Source: Bradyrhizobium diversitatis
Lineage (GTDB): Bacteria; Pseudomonadota; Alphaproteobacteria; Rhizobiales; Xanthobacteraceae
Length of the DNA stretch: 48,981 nt
Direction: 5' to 3'
Assembly: GCF_016031635.1 (NCBI RefSeq)
Contig: NZ_JACEGD010000044.1
Span: 1-48,981 of the forward strand
Under the pieces are notes generated by a model, which worked only from the letters and a program-made list of their open reading frames with translations, had not been told where the DNA came from and did not search any database. Positions 32,255-40,957 of this stretch are shown one piece after another. The stretch's first letter is position 1. Every line of letters begins with the position of its first letter. A program made the position numbers and the translations under genes.

Positions 32255-33076
32255 TCAGCCGAACCGGCCGGTGATGTAATCCTGCGTGCGCCGGTCGCTC
32301 GGCGACGTGAAGATCTTGCTGGTGTCGTCGAACTCGATCAACTCGCCGAGATACATGAAGGCGGTCTTGTCCGAGACGCGCGCCGCCTGCTGCATGTTGT
32401 GCGTGACGATCGCGATCGTGTAGTTCTCGGACAATTCCTGGATCAGCTCCTCGACCTTGGCGGTCGAGATCGGGTCGAGCGCCGAGCAGGGCTCGTCGAA
32501 CAGGATCACCTCGGGCCGCACCGCGACGGTGCGGGCAATGCAGAGGCGCTGCTGCTGGCCGCCAGAGAGAGACAGGCCGGAGGCGTTGAGCTTGTCCTTG
32601 ACCTCGTTCCACAGCGCGCCGCCGCGCAGCGCCTTCTCCACGCGATCGTCCATCTCGGACTTCGAGATCTTCTCGTAGAGGCGGATGCCGAAGGCGATGT
32701 TCTCGTAGATCGTCATCGGGAACGGGGTCGGCTTCTGGAACACCATGCCGACCCGGGCGCGCAGCAGATTGAGGTCGAGCTTGGGGTCGAGCATGTTGGT
32801 GTGGTCGAGCAACAGCTGGCCGGTGGCGCGCTGGCCCGGGTAGAGGTCGTACATCCGGTTGAAGATGCGCAGCAGGGTCGACTTGCCGCAGCCGGACGGG
32901 CCGATGAAGGCCGTGACGCGATTGGTGCCCAGCGCCAGATTGATGTTCTTCAGCGCATGGTGCTCACCGTAATAGAAATTGAGGTTGCGCGCGGTGACCT
33001 TGGCAGGCGCCTCGGGGAGCGGCTGCGAGCCGGGATGAACGGTCGGCGCGCTTACGGAAATAGACATTTCACTCAT
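32255..33076 (-). CDS. pstB: Phosphate ABC transporter ATPase PstB
   Basis: 273 residues. Walker A GPSGCGKST, signature LSGGQQQRLCIARTVA, Walker B VILFDEPCSALDP and H-loop THNMQQAARVSD, all typical of PstB. It drives high-affinity phosphate import through PstA-PstC. The start ATG overlaps the pstA stop by 4 nt (ATGA). Confidence 0.97.
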   Translation of the reverse strand: MSEMSISVSAPTVHPGSQPLPEAPAKVTARNLNFYYGEHHALKNINLALGTNRVTAFIGPSGCGKSTLLRIFNRMYDLYPGQRATGQLLLDHTNMLDPKLDLNLLRARVGMVFQKPTPFPMTIYENIAFGIRLYEKISKSEMDDRVEKALRGGALWNEVKDKLNASGLSLSGGQQQRLCIARTVAVRPEVILFDEPCSALDPISTAKVEELIQELSENYTIAIVTHNMQQAARVSDKTAFMYLGELIEFDDTSKIFTSPSDRRTQDYITGRFG

Positions 33077-33918
33077 TTTGCGGTCCTCTCGGCACCAAGG
33101 ATGCGGGCGCCAATGTTCAGGGCAAGCACAGTCAGGGTGATCAGCAGCGCCCCGCTCCAGGCGAGTTGCTTCCAGTAGGCGTAGGGGCTTTGCACGAAGT
33201 TGTTGATGGTCACCGGCAGGTTGGCCATCGTCTTGTCCAGGCCGAGGCTGAAGAACTGGTTGGACAGCGCGGTGAACAGCAGCGGCGCGGTCTCGCCCGC
33301 GACGCGAGCCGTGGCCAGCAGCACGCCGGTGATGAGGCCCGAGCGCGCCGCACGGTAGGCGATGCGCTTGATCACCAGCGAACGCGGCAGACCGAGTGCG
33401 CTGGCGGCTTCACGCAGCGGGTTCGGCACCAGCAGCAGCATGTCCTCCGTGGTGCGCACCACGACCGGGATCACGATCACTGCGAGCGCGAGGCTGCCTG
33501 CGATTGCCGAGAAGCCTCGCATCGGCACCACGACCGCACCGTAGATGAACAGGCCGATGATGATCGAGGGCGCCGACAAGAGGATGTCGTTGATGAAGCG
33601 GATGACCGAGGTCAGCTTGTCGTTGCGGCCGTACTCGGCGAGATAGGTGCCGGCGAACAGGCCGAGCGGCGCGCCAATGCCGACGCCGATCACGGTCATG
33701 ATCAGCGAGCCGACGATGGCGTTGCGCAGGCCGCCCTCGGTCGATCCGGGCGGCGGCGTGTCTGCGGTGAAGACTTGAAGGTTGAGCCCGGCCAGACCGT
33801 TGTACAGCAGCGTGATCAGGATCAGCGCGAGCCAGGTAACGCCGAAGGCGGCGGCGGCGATGCAGAGCCCGCGGATGATGACATCCCAGCGGCGGCGGCG
33901 TGAATAGATCGGGTTCAT
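33073..33918 (-). CDS. pstA: Phosphate ABC transporter permease PstA
   Basis: 281 residues with six membrane helices. The EAA-type loop that contacts the ATPase reads EAASALGLPRSLVIKRI, and IAGSLALAVIVIPVVVRTTED is the preceding helix region. It pairs with PstC as the inner-membrane phosphate channel. It begins 4 nt after pstC and overlaps pstB. Confidence 0.96.
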   Translation of the reverse strand: MNPIYSRRRRWDVIIRGLCIAAAAFGVTWLALILITLLYNGLAGLNLQVFTADTPPPGSTEGGLRNAIVGSLIMTVIGVGIGAPLGLFAGTYLAEYGRNDKLTSVIRFINDILLSAPSIIIGLFIYGAVVVPMRGFSAIAGSLALAVIVIPVVVRTTEDMLLLVPNPLREAASALGLPRSLVIKRIAYRAARSGLITGVLLATARVAGETAPLLFTALSNQFFSLGLDKTMANLPVTINNFVQSPYAYWKQLAWSGALLITLTVLALNIGARILGAERTAK

Positions 33919-33922
33919 GGCT

Positions 33923-34912
33923 TCACTTCCCCGCCTTGGTTTCCAGGCGCATCAGCATCAGCCGCGCGGCTGCGAGCACGAAGAACGTCAGCACGAACAG
34001 GAGCAGGCCGAGCAGGATCAGGCCGGACTGGTGCAGGCCGTCGCTCTCGGCGAACTCGGATGCGATCGCCGCCGAGATCGTGGTGCCCGGGGCGAAAATC
34101 GATGAAGAGATGCGGAACGAATTGCCGATGATGAAAGTCACCGCCATCGTCTCGCCGAGCGCGCGGCCCAGCGCCAGCATGACGCCACCGATGATGCCGA
34201 CGCGGGTATACGGGATCACCACGCTGCGCACGACTTCCCACGTGGTGCAGCCGACGCCGTAGGCGGCTTCCTTCAGCACCGGCGGCACCGTCTTGAACAC
34301 GTCGACCGAGATCGAGGTGATGAAGGGCAGCACCATGATGGCGAGGATCAGCGCGGCATTGAACAGGCTGAGATAGGACGGGGGACCTGCGAAGATCGCG
34401 CCGAGCACGGGCACGCCGTCGAACACCTTGATCATGAAGGGCTGGAAGGTGTTGGCCAGGAACGGGCCCAGCACGAAGAAGCCCCACATGCCGTAGATGA
34501 TCGAAGGAATGCCGGCGAGCAGCTCGATCGCCATGCCGATCGGGCGGCGCAGCCATTGCGGACAAAGTTCGGTGAGGAAGATCGCAATGCCCAGACCGAC
34601 GGGAATGGCGATCAGCATCGCGATGAAGGAGGTGACGAGCGTGCCGTACATCGGCCCGAGCGCGCCGAGCACGGGCGGATCGGCCGAAGGGGCCCAGCGC
34701 TGCGTCCACAGGAACGACAGGCCGTATTCCTTGATCGCCGGGAAGGCGCCCACAATCAGCGAAATGATGATGCCGCCGAGGATCAGCAGCACCGAGATCG
34801 CGGAAAGCCGCGTGATCCAGTAGAAGGTGACGTCACCGAGCTTGAACGCGCCCAAGGCCTTGGCGCGATCATAAGGTCCGGCATCGTCGATTACATCGCT
34901 CTGAACGGCCAT
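33923..34912 (-). CDS. pstC: Phosphate ABC transporter permease PstC
   Basis: 329 residues from ATG 34912; a longer frame to 35011 has no ribosome site and lies in the hairpin region. Six main membrane helices, with PstC features such as LWTQRWAPSADPPVLGALGP between helices and the loop KEAAYGVGCTTWEVVRSVVIP. It is the partner of PstA. The gap of 178 bp to pstS contains strong hairpins that may set the binding-protein to permease ratio. Confidence 0.96.
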   Translation of the reverse strand: MAVQSDVIDDAGPYDRAKALGAFKLGDVTFYWITRLSAISVLLILGGIIISLIVGAFPAIKEYGLSFLWTQRWAPSADPPVLGALGPMYGTLVTSFIAMLIAIPVGLGIAIFLTELCPQWLRRPIGMAIELLAGIPSIIYGMWGFFVLGPFLANTFQPFMIKVFDGVPVLGAIFAGPPSYLSLFNAALILAIMVLPFITSISVDVFKTVPPVLKEAAYGVGCTTWEVVRSVVIPYTRVGIIGGVMLALGRALGETMAVTFIIGNSFRISSSIFAPGTTISAAIASEFAESDGLHQSGLILLGLLLFVLTFFVLAAARLMLMRLETKAGK

Positions 34913-35014
34913 CTCTGCCACGCCGATCCCCTGTTTTGCCTTACGCCATCTGCATGCCGCCAAAGGCGGTCGTTTTCGACGGTTTGCCCGCGTCGTTCCG
35001 GGTGGTCTCAAGGA

Positions 35015-35075
35015 CCCGGAATCCTGGGATTCCGGGCCGCTCCTTCACTCGCGCCCGCCGAGGCGGAGCGCGAGT
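35015..35075 (-). other. Two strong hairpins after pstS
   Basis: CCCGGAATCC/GGATTCCGGG (35015-35036) and ACTCGCGC-CCGCC/GGCGG-GCGCGAGT (35047-35075) lie just past the pstS stop. Neither has a T-run on the minus strand. They probably protect the 3' end of pstS mRNA so that the binding protein is made in excess, with partial read-through to pstC. Confidence 0.6.
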
Positions 35076-35090
35076 TTCAGTATGCTGCAA

Positions 35091-36104
35091 TCAGCTCTTG
35101 ATCTCGGCAGCCCACGTCTTCTCGATCTGCTTCACGACCGTGTCGGGCATCGGGATGTAGTCGAGCTCCTCCGCCATCTTGTCGCCCTTCTCGAACGCCC
35201 ACTTGAAGAACTTGATGGCTTCCTGGGAGGCCGCCTTGTCGGTCGCATCCTTGTGCATCAAGATGAAGGTCGCGCCGGTAATCGGCCACGACGTCTCACC
35301 GGGCTGGTCGGTCAGGATCACATAGTAGTTCTTGGAGCCGGCCCAGTCGGCGTTGGCGGCTGCCGCCTGGAAGGCCGCAACAGTCGGCTGCACGGTCTTA
35401 CCAGACTTGTTGATCAGGGCGCCGTAGGTCAGCTTGTTTTGCTTGGCATAGGCATACTCGACATAGCCGATCGAGTTCTTGGTCTGGCTGACATTGCCCG
35501 CGACGCCTTCATTGCCTTTGGCGCCAACACCCGTTGGCCACTCGACCGCGGTACCAGCACCGACCTTCGTCTTCCACTCGGCATTGGTCTTCGTAAGGAA
35601 ATCGGTCCAGATGAACGTGGTGCCGGAGCCGTCCGACCGACGCACGACGGTGATGGCGTCCGAGGGGAGCTTCACCTTGGGATTGAGCTTGGCGATCGCC
35701 GGGTCATTCCATGTCTTGACCTTGCCCAGATAGATGTCGCCCAGCAACTCGCCAGAAAACACCAGCTCGCCCGACTTGATCCCTTCGAGATTGACGACTG
35801 GCACCAAGGCGCCCATCGCCTGCGGCCATTGGATCATTCCGTCCTTTTCAAGTTGCTCGGGCTTGAGGGGCATATCGCTCGCGCCGAAGGTCACGGTCTT
35901 GGCCTGGATCTGCTTGATGCCGCCGCCCGAACCGATCGACTGGTAGTTCAGACCGTTGCCGGTCTCCTTCTTGTAGGCGTCAGCCCACTTGGAATAGAGC
36001 GGGAACGGGAACGTCGCGCCGGCGCCGGTGATGTCGGCCGCAAAGGCTGCCGTCGTCGATGCGGCGACCAAGCCAGCAGCGACCATGGTTTTGAGGAAAT
36101 TCAT
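35091..36104 (-). CDS. pstS: Phosphate-binding protein PstS
   Basis: 337 residues from ATG 36104, with GGAG 6 nt upstream. Signal peptide of about 22 residues (MNFLKTMVAAGLVAASTTAA, then FA). The mature protein starts ADITGAGATFPFPLYSKW, the standard PstS opening, and has the phosphate-contact loops IGSGGGIKQI and VVRRSDGSGTTFIWTDFL. It captures phosphate in the periplasm. It is preceded by a Pho box and is the first pst gene. Confidence 0.97.
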   Translation of the reverse strand: MNFLKTMVAAGLVAASTTAAFAADITGAGATFPFPLYSKWADAYKKETGNGLNYQSIGSGGGIKQIQAKTVTFGASDMPLKPEQLEKDGMIQWPQAMGALVPVVNLEGIKSGELVFSGELLGDIYLGKVKTWNDPAIAKLNPKVKLPSDAITVVRRSDGSGTTFIWTDFLTKTNAEWKTKVGAGTAVEWPTGVGAKGNEGVAGNVSQTKNSIGYVEYAYAKQNKLTYGALINKSGKTVQPTVAAFQAAAANADWAGSKNYYVILTDQPGETSWPITGATFILMHKDATDKAASQEAIKFFKWAFEKGDKMAEELDYIPMPDTVVKQIEKTWAAEIKS

Positions 36105-36190
36105 GCTGGTCTCCATACAGGGGAGCGAAGCGCCATCCGCGCCCGATCGCGCTCCCCGCGCCGTCCGTTTAGGAGCGGTCGGCTGTGCTT

Positions 36191-36210
36191 TTACGAAGGT
36201 TTCGTGACAG
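36191..36210 (-). promoter_or_regulatory. Pho box of pstS
   Basis: On the minus strand CTGTCAC-GAAA-CCTTCGT: a perfect first heptamer and a degenerate second one (about 4 of 7), separated by 4 bp, as required for a PhoB dimer. It lies 87 bp before the pstS ATG and 39 bp past the phoR stop. A weak inverted repeat CAAGCG/CGCTTG (36225-36244) sits between phoR and the box. Confidence 0.7.
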
Positions 36211-36248
36211 CTGGATGACGCAACCAAGCGATTGAATTCGCTTGATTT

Positions 36249-37547
36249 TTAGGCCGAAGCCGAAATCTTCGCCTGGGGAAAACACGCCGTGAAAGTCGCG
36301 CCATGCCTGGGCACGCTCTCGATCAGAAGCCGCCCGCGATGACGGTTAAGAATATGTTTCACCAGCGATAATCCGAGCCCGGTCCCGCCTTGCGAGCGGC
36401 TGTCGCCGACGTCCACCCGGTAGAAGCGCTCGGTCAGCCGCGGCAGGTGCTCGGGCGCGATGCCGGGGCCGAAATCGCGAACCAAGACCCGGATTTCCGG
36501 AGTTCCATCAGTGGCGACGCTTGGTGTCAGCGACACGATGACGCGTCCGCCGGAGGCGCCGTATTTGAGCGCGTTCTCGATCAGGTTCTCGAACAGGCGG
36601 AGCAGTTCCTCGCGGTCCCCCGCGATCATCACCGGCAGCTCCGGCAGTTCGATCTCCACCTCGACCTGGCGCTCGCGCGCCAGCGGCTCGAGCCCGTCGG
36701 CGACCTGGCGGATGATCGGTATGAGGTCGACCAGGGTGTCGGGCCGGACATGGGCCGACAGCTCGACCCGCGACAGCGACAGCAGATCGTCGATCAGGCG
36801 CGCCATGCGCGTGGCCTGGTTGTGCATGATACCGAGGAAACGCTCCCGCGCCTTGGGATCGTCCTTGGCCTGGCCCTGCAGCGTGTCGATGAAGCCCGAC
36901 AGCGCGGCCAGCGGGGTGCGCAGCTCGTGGCTGGCATTGGCGACGAAGTCGGCGCGCATCTCCTCGACCCGGCGCAGCGGGGTCTGGTCGTGGAAGGTCA
37001 TCAGCATGCATTTATCGGCGCCGCCGAAGCTGGTCGGCACCGGAACCGGCGTGATCATGAGCTCCATCCAGCGATCGACCGGAACATGGTCGAGATAGGT
37101 CGCGCGCCGCGGCTCGGTGGTGGCGATCGCCTCGCGCAGCGCCGTGATGATCTCCGGTGAGCGCAGCGCGAACTGGGCAAGTTCGTTCCGGCGCAGCGCC
37201 GGCGCGAGCTGGGCGGCCGCGGCGTTGAGATGGATGACGCGGCCGGCGCGGTCGAGCAGCACCGCCGGATCCGGCATGCCGGCGACTACCGCAGCCACCG
37301 CCGCGCTCTCGACCGGGTTGATCCGCCTGACATCATCGCGTGAGGCGGCGGTATCGTGCAGCCTCCACGGGATCAGGGCTGCCGCCGCGATGCAGAGGAA
37401 CACAATCGCGGCGTGCAGCGCGGACAATTCGCCGAGCGAGACCACGACGGAGAGCGCCAGCGCCGCGGCGATCAGGATGATGGTCGAGTGCCGCAGCCGG
37501 TCGGACCAGGGCTGGGCGGGGGGAGAAGATGGGGCGTCGATCGCCAT
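36249..37547 (-). CDS. phoR: Phosphate regulon sensor kinase PhoR
   Basis: 432 residues from ATG 37547. Two N-terminal membrane helices (about 20-62), then a PAS domain (GMPDPAVLLDRAGRVIHLNA), a HisKA dimerisation domain with H207 in ASHELRTPLAAL, and a HATPase domain with N box LIENALKYGASGG, G1 box FGPGIAPEHL and G2 box GGTGLGLSLVKHI. There is no large periplasmic sensor loop, as usual for PhoR, which senses phosphate through Pst and PhoU. It phosphorylates PhoB. Confidence 0.96.
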   Translation of the reverse strand: MAIDAPSSPPAQPWSDRLRHSTIILIAAALALSVVVSLGELSALHAAIVFLCIAAAALIPWRLHDTAASRDDVRRINPVESAAVAAVVAGMPDPAVLLDRAGRVIHLNAAAAQLAPALRRNELAQFALRSPEIITALREAIATTEPRRATYLDHVPVDRWMELMITPVPVPTSFGGADKCMLMTFHDQTPLRRVEEMRADFVANASHELRTPLAALSGFIDTLQGQAKDDPKARERFLGIMHNQATRMARLIDDLLSLSRVELSAHVRPDTLVDLIPIIRQVADGLEPLARERQVEVEIELPELPVMIAGDREELLRLFENLIENALKYGASGGRVIVSLTPSVATDGTPEIRVLVRDFGPGIAPEHLPRLTERFYRVDVGDSRSQGGTGLGLSLVKHILNRHRGRLLIESVPRHGATFTACFPQAKISASA

Positions 37548-37608
37548 CGGGACGGGCTTCTCCTGGGGGACTTGTCCTAACGACCTTGTCTTAAGGGCCT
37601 GGCACCGG

Positions 37609-38664
37609 TCAGGCGCCGCTGTCGCTACGCTCTCGCACATAGGCGGCTTCGCGCGCCGGGCCGGGGTCCAGCTTGAGCGCCGCCTGATGCAAGCGCTTCG
37701 ATCGCGCGCCGATGATAACCTCGCGAAGCGTCAGCAAGATTACAGATAGGACGAAGGGAGACAGATAATAGAGGACGCGGAACAGCAGCATGCCGCCCAG
37801 AAGCTCCTCCCGGTCCATCTGCCAGAGGCCGACCAGCATGGCGGCGTCGAACACGCCGAGCCCCCCCGGGGAATGGCTGGCAAAGCCGAGCAGGGTGGCC
37901 GAGACGAAGATCACCGCAACCACGACGAAGCCGACATGGGGCTCGTCCGGCACCAGGACATACATCGCCAGTGCGCAGAAGCCGAGATCGACGATGCCGA
38001 TCGCGATCTGAAGCAGCGTCAGCGGGCCGCCCGGCAGCACCACGGTCCATGGGCCGCGGCCGACCACCCGCGGCTGGGTCCAGACCCAGACCACGTAGCC
38101 GATCAGCGCCACGATGATCATCAGCGCCAGCGTCCGGTTCAGCCAGGGCGGAAGCTGGTCGATCGAGGCGGCGGCCTCCGGGTGATAGGCGATGCCGAGA
38201 CCGAGCACGGCGGCATTGCCCAGCCAGAAGGTCAGGCCGGCGAGAAAGCAGATTTTTGCGACGTCGATCGCGTTCAGCCCATAGGCCGAATAGATGCGGT
38301 AGCGCACCGCACCGCCCGTGAAGACGCTCGCGCCGACATTGTGGCCGATGGAATAGCTGGTGAAGGCCGCGAGCGCGTTGATGCGATAGGGCACATGGGC
38401 ATGGCCGATCGCGCGCGTGGCGAAGAGGTCGTAGAATGTGAGGGTGAAATAGCCCGCAGCGACGAACAGCGCCGCCATCGCAATCTGACTCGGCTCGGTG
38501 CTCTTGATCGCCTCGAGGACCTCGTTGAAATCGATGCCTCGCAGCATGTGGTAGAGCACATAGCAAGCGATGCCGATGACCGCGATGCTGATCACAACTC
38601 CAAGCTTATGCAGGACTTGCTTCTGGCGCAGAAACGACATCGCCCTGCGTATGGCTTCCAGCAT
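37609..38664 (-). CDS. LPG-synthase-type membrane protein (UPF0104)
   Basis: 351 residues with about eight hydrophobic helices. It has the conserved N-terminal core of the family: FFTLTFYDL-like segment (YFTLTFYDLFATRAIG), FTSYSIGHNVGASVFTGGA and VRYRIYSAYGL, as in the transmembrane domain of lysylphosphatidylglycerol synthases. The C-terminal aminoacyl-transferase domain of MprF is missing, so the protein is a stand-alone membrane part, possibly a lipid flippase or lipid-linked transporter. It ends 61 bp before phoR on the same strand and could share its transcript. Confidence 0.85.
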   Translation of the reverse strand: MLEAIRRAMSFLRQKQVLHKLGVVISIAVIGIACYVLYHMLRGIDFNEVLEAIKSTEPSQIAMAALFVAAGYFTLTFYDLFATRAIGHAHVPYRINALAAFTSYSIGHNVGASVFTGGAVRYRIYSAYGLNAIDVAKICFLAGLTFWLGNAAVLGLGIAYHPEAAASIDQLPPWLNRTLALMIIVALIGYVVWVWTQPRVVGRGPWTVVLPGGPLTLLQIAIGIVDLGFCALAMYVLVPDEPHVGFVVVAVIFVSATLLGFASHSPGGLGVFDAAMLVGLWQMDREELLGGMLLFRVLYYLSPFVLSVILLTLREVIIGARSKRLHQAALKLDPGPAREAAYVRERSDSGA

Positions 38665-39116
38665 CTAGACCTCGAACAACAACGCTTCGGCGGCCAGGGT
38701 GGCCGGCGGACAGGCGGACGAAGCACAGGCACCCAGCGAACCCTCGCCGTCGGCGCCGGCATCGCGCATACCCCCTGCCCCTCCACTAGCGCGTTTTCGG
38801 GCGGAGTGGAATTCGCCAATCCGAACAAAAACACGTGCCTTCAATATTTTAGGCAGGGTTACGGCTCCTGATGCACGATTTGGCGCTTTCGGCGGCAAGG
38901 CTTGACGCGAATCTCCATGGCAATCCTGCGCAGGCGCCATGAAGTTTTGATGATTTCGGCCGCACAATGTTCCGTCACGCCTTAAGCCGACATCAATCTA
39001 TGGGGCAGGCCTGACTGTTGAAAGAGGAGGATCGAAGCGGCCAGTTGACGCGTTCTGAGGCGCCGGAAGGCCGCGGCGGACGCCCCCCGTCCCTTCAGTG
39101 AGGGTGCACAGCAACA
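38665..39116. other. Intergenic region, no gene seen
   Basis: About 450 bp between the small membrane protein gene stop (39117) and the start of the LPG-type gene (38664). Frames here are short and unsupported. It contains an AGCGCGTTTTCGGGCGGAGT stretch that looks like part of a common rhizobial intergenic repeat. An AATATTTTAGGC region near 38845 could be a -10 for a minus-strand promoter of the LPG-type gene. Nothing else was recognised. Confidence 0.4.
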
Positions 39117-39425
39117 TCACAGAGCGGCCGGTGGCGCGGTGCGCGAGACCACGCGGTCGCGCAGCCATGCACCGATGGTGCAGCCGACGAGGTAGCAGGC
39201 GAACATGATCAGGCCGAGGTCGAGCCAGTAGCCGAAGCGGCCGGGGACCACATGGGCGAGCGAGGCCGCGACCAGCGCGGCGGTGAGCGCGGCGAGCCAG
39301 CGCGCCGTCACTTTCGAGGTGCCGTTGCCGCGCTGGACCACCGAGATCCAGCCCATGCAGAAGCCCAGCAGCAGCGAGCCGATCAGCCAGCCCAGATGGA
39401 ACGAGACGAGATAGGGCATCGTCAC
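39117..39425 (-). CDS. Small membrane protein, partner of the OmpA gene
   Basis: 102 residues with three likely membrane helices (YLVSFHLGWLIGSLLLGFCM; WLAALTAALVAASLAHVV; LDLGLIMFACYLVGCTIGAWL). The start ATG at 39425 overlaps the OmpA stop by 4 nt (ATGA), so the two are coupled. I do not recognise a family. Its position suggests a role with the BON-OmpA envelope protein. Confidence 0.8.
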   Translation of the reverse strand: MTMPYLVSFHLGWLIGSLLLGFCMGWISVVQRGNGTSKVTARWLAALTAALVAASLAHVVPGRFGYWLDLGLIMFACYLVGCTIGAWLRDRVVSRTAPPAAL

Positions 39426-40816
39426 CTCACCAGAAATTCGATACGGCGGTTCTGGGCCTTGCCTTCATCGGTGTCGTTGCCGGCGAGCGGCTGCGTGCTG
39501 CCATGGCCAACCGCGGTGAAGCGGCTGGCAGGCAGGCCGGCCTTGACCAGATAGTCGATCACCGCCTGCGCGCGCTTTTCCGAGAGAGCCTGGTTGAAGG
39601 AATCCTCGCCGTCGGCGTCGGTATGCCCGGCAATCTCGATATTGGTGGTGGGGCAGCGAAGCGCCGTCTCGATCAGACGATCGAGGATGCCGGCGGAGTC
39701 GGGATCGATGTCCGCACGCCTGATCGCGAAACGGATCTTGCCCTTGGTCAGAAGCTCCGAGAACAATTGCTGGCACACAGTACCGTCGACCGGGCCTGCC
39801 GCAGGCTTCACCGTGATCTCCGGCTTGTATTGCCAGTTTTTCGGGAAGTCCTTGCCGAGCCCTGCGCGGATATCGTTGGCGGCGCCCTCGTAGAGCGCAT
39901 CGCCCGACAGCTTCACCTCGCGATCGGAGACGACAAGCGTGCCGGTCGAGAGCCGCGACAGCGCGCCGAGCGCTGGGACCACGGCCGCGCTGAAGGAGCC
40001 GGGTGCCCCGATGCTGGCCTTGAGGTTGTCGACGACCTTCTCGGTGAAGAACTTTCGCGTGGCGCTGGTGGCGATCGCCGCATGGACATTATTGTCGGGA
40101 ACATAGCCGGTCAGCGTCACGGTCGCGGCCACCGGATCCTTGTAGGCCTGGAAGATGTAGGGCGGCGCCTTGATCTCGTTGGCGGCGATCGAAAAACCCT
40201 CGGGCAAGTTCTTCAGCGCGGCCGCGATCGCCTCGCGGCCGCCGAGCTCGCGCGCCATGCCCGACAGATTGACCTTGGTGTCGGTTATCGTGATCTTGCC
40301 GTCCTTGAGCTTGCCGATCTGATCCAGGAGCAGCATCGCGGCAGCCTCGAAGCGTGGCGGCGCACCGCGCGCCAGCCCCATCTGGTCGGCCACCTCGACG
40401 CCGCCGACCTCCTTGCGGGCGGCCTCGGTCAGCCGGGCCTTCATCGACGGCAGGGGCGCGGAGCCCGACAGAGTCACCCGCACCACGTCGCGCTCGGCGT
40501 TCCAGACGAAGGGCTTGGCTTCGGGAACAAGGCGGGTCCGATCGTCGACCAGGCGGACGCCGGCGACCGTCTCGACCGCCATCACGGCGTCGCGGCGACC
40601 CTCCTCGGAGAAGGCGTCGGCGGCCAGGCCGACGTCGCGGCCATCGACCACGATCCGTGTCTTGTCCAGAACGGTATCCTTCAGCGCCGCCGAGCTGCGC
40701 GCCGACAGATCGGCCTCGACCGGTAAGGTGTTATTCCAGGCCGCAAATCCCCACATGGCGGCCAGGGGGATCAGCCCTGGCCACCATTTGCTGGCCCACC
40801 TGAAAAGCTTCTGCAT
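39422..40816 (-). CDS. BON and OmpA domain envelope protein
   Basis: 464 residues from ATG 40816. A single membrane anchor near the N-terminus (WWPGLIPLAAMWGFAAW), then two to three BON-like repeats rich in KARLTEAARKEVGG- and VTLTGYVPDN-type segments, and a C-terminal OmpA peptidoglycan-binding domain (about 350-464) with IEIAGHTDADGEDSFNQALS and GHGSTQPLAGN. The OmpA end binds diaminopimelate in peptidoglycan; BON domains often bind lipid. The same domain set, an inner anchor plus BON plus OmpA, occurs in mycobacterial ArfA (OmpATb). It is cotranscribed with a small membrane protein. Confidence 0.88.
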   Translation of the reverse strand: MQKLFRWASKWWPGLIPLAAMWGFAAWNNTLPVEADLSARSSAALKDTVLDKTRIVVDGRDVGLAADAFSEEGRRDAVMAVETVAGVRLVDDRTRLVPEAKPFVWNAERDVVRVTLSGSAPLPSMKARLTEAARKEVGGVEVADQMGLARGAPPRFEAAAMLLLDQIGKLKDGKITITDTKVNLSGMARELGGREAIAAALKNLPEGFSIAANEIKAPPYIFQAYKDPVAATVTLTGYVPDNNVHAAIATSATRKFFTEKVVDNLKASIGAPGSFSAAVVPALGALSRLSTGTLVVSDREVKLSGDALYEGAANDIRAGLGKDFPKNWQYKPEITVKPAAGPVDGTVCQQLFSELLTKGKIRFAIRRADIDPDSAGILDRLIETALRCPTTNIEIAGHTDADGEDSFNQALSEKRAQAVIDYLVKAGLPASRFTAVGHGSTQPLAGNDTDEGKAQNRRIEFLVR

Positions 40817-40957
40817 TCGACGACCCGAACTCTGGAAACGGAGACAAAACAAACCCTTGGCAGGCTGTCAAACCGGAAATGCTGCCGATCCAGGGACCCC
40901 GCATGGACAATCGGAATAACTTTTTCTTCAAGGGTTCTTCCCTAAGTTGAGGACGGA

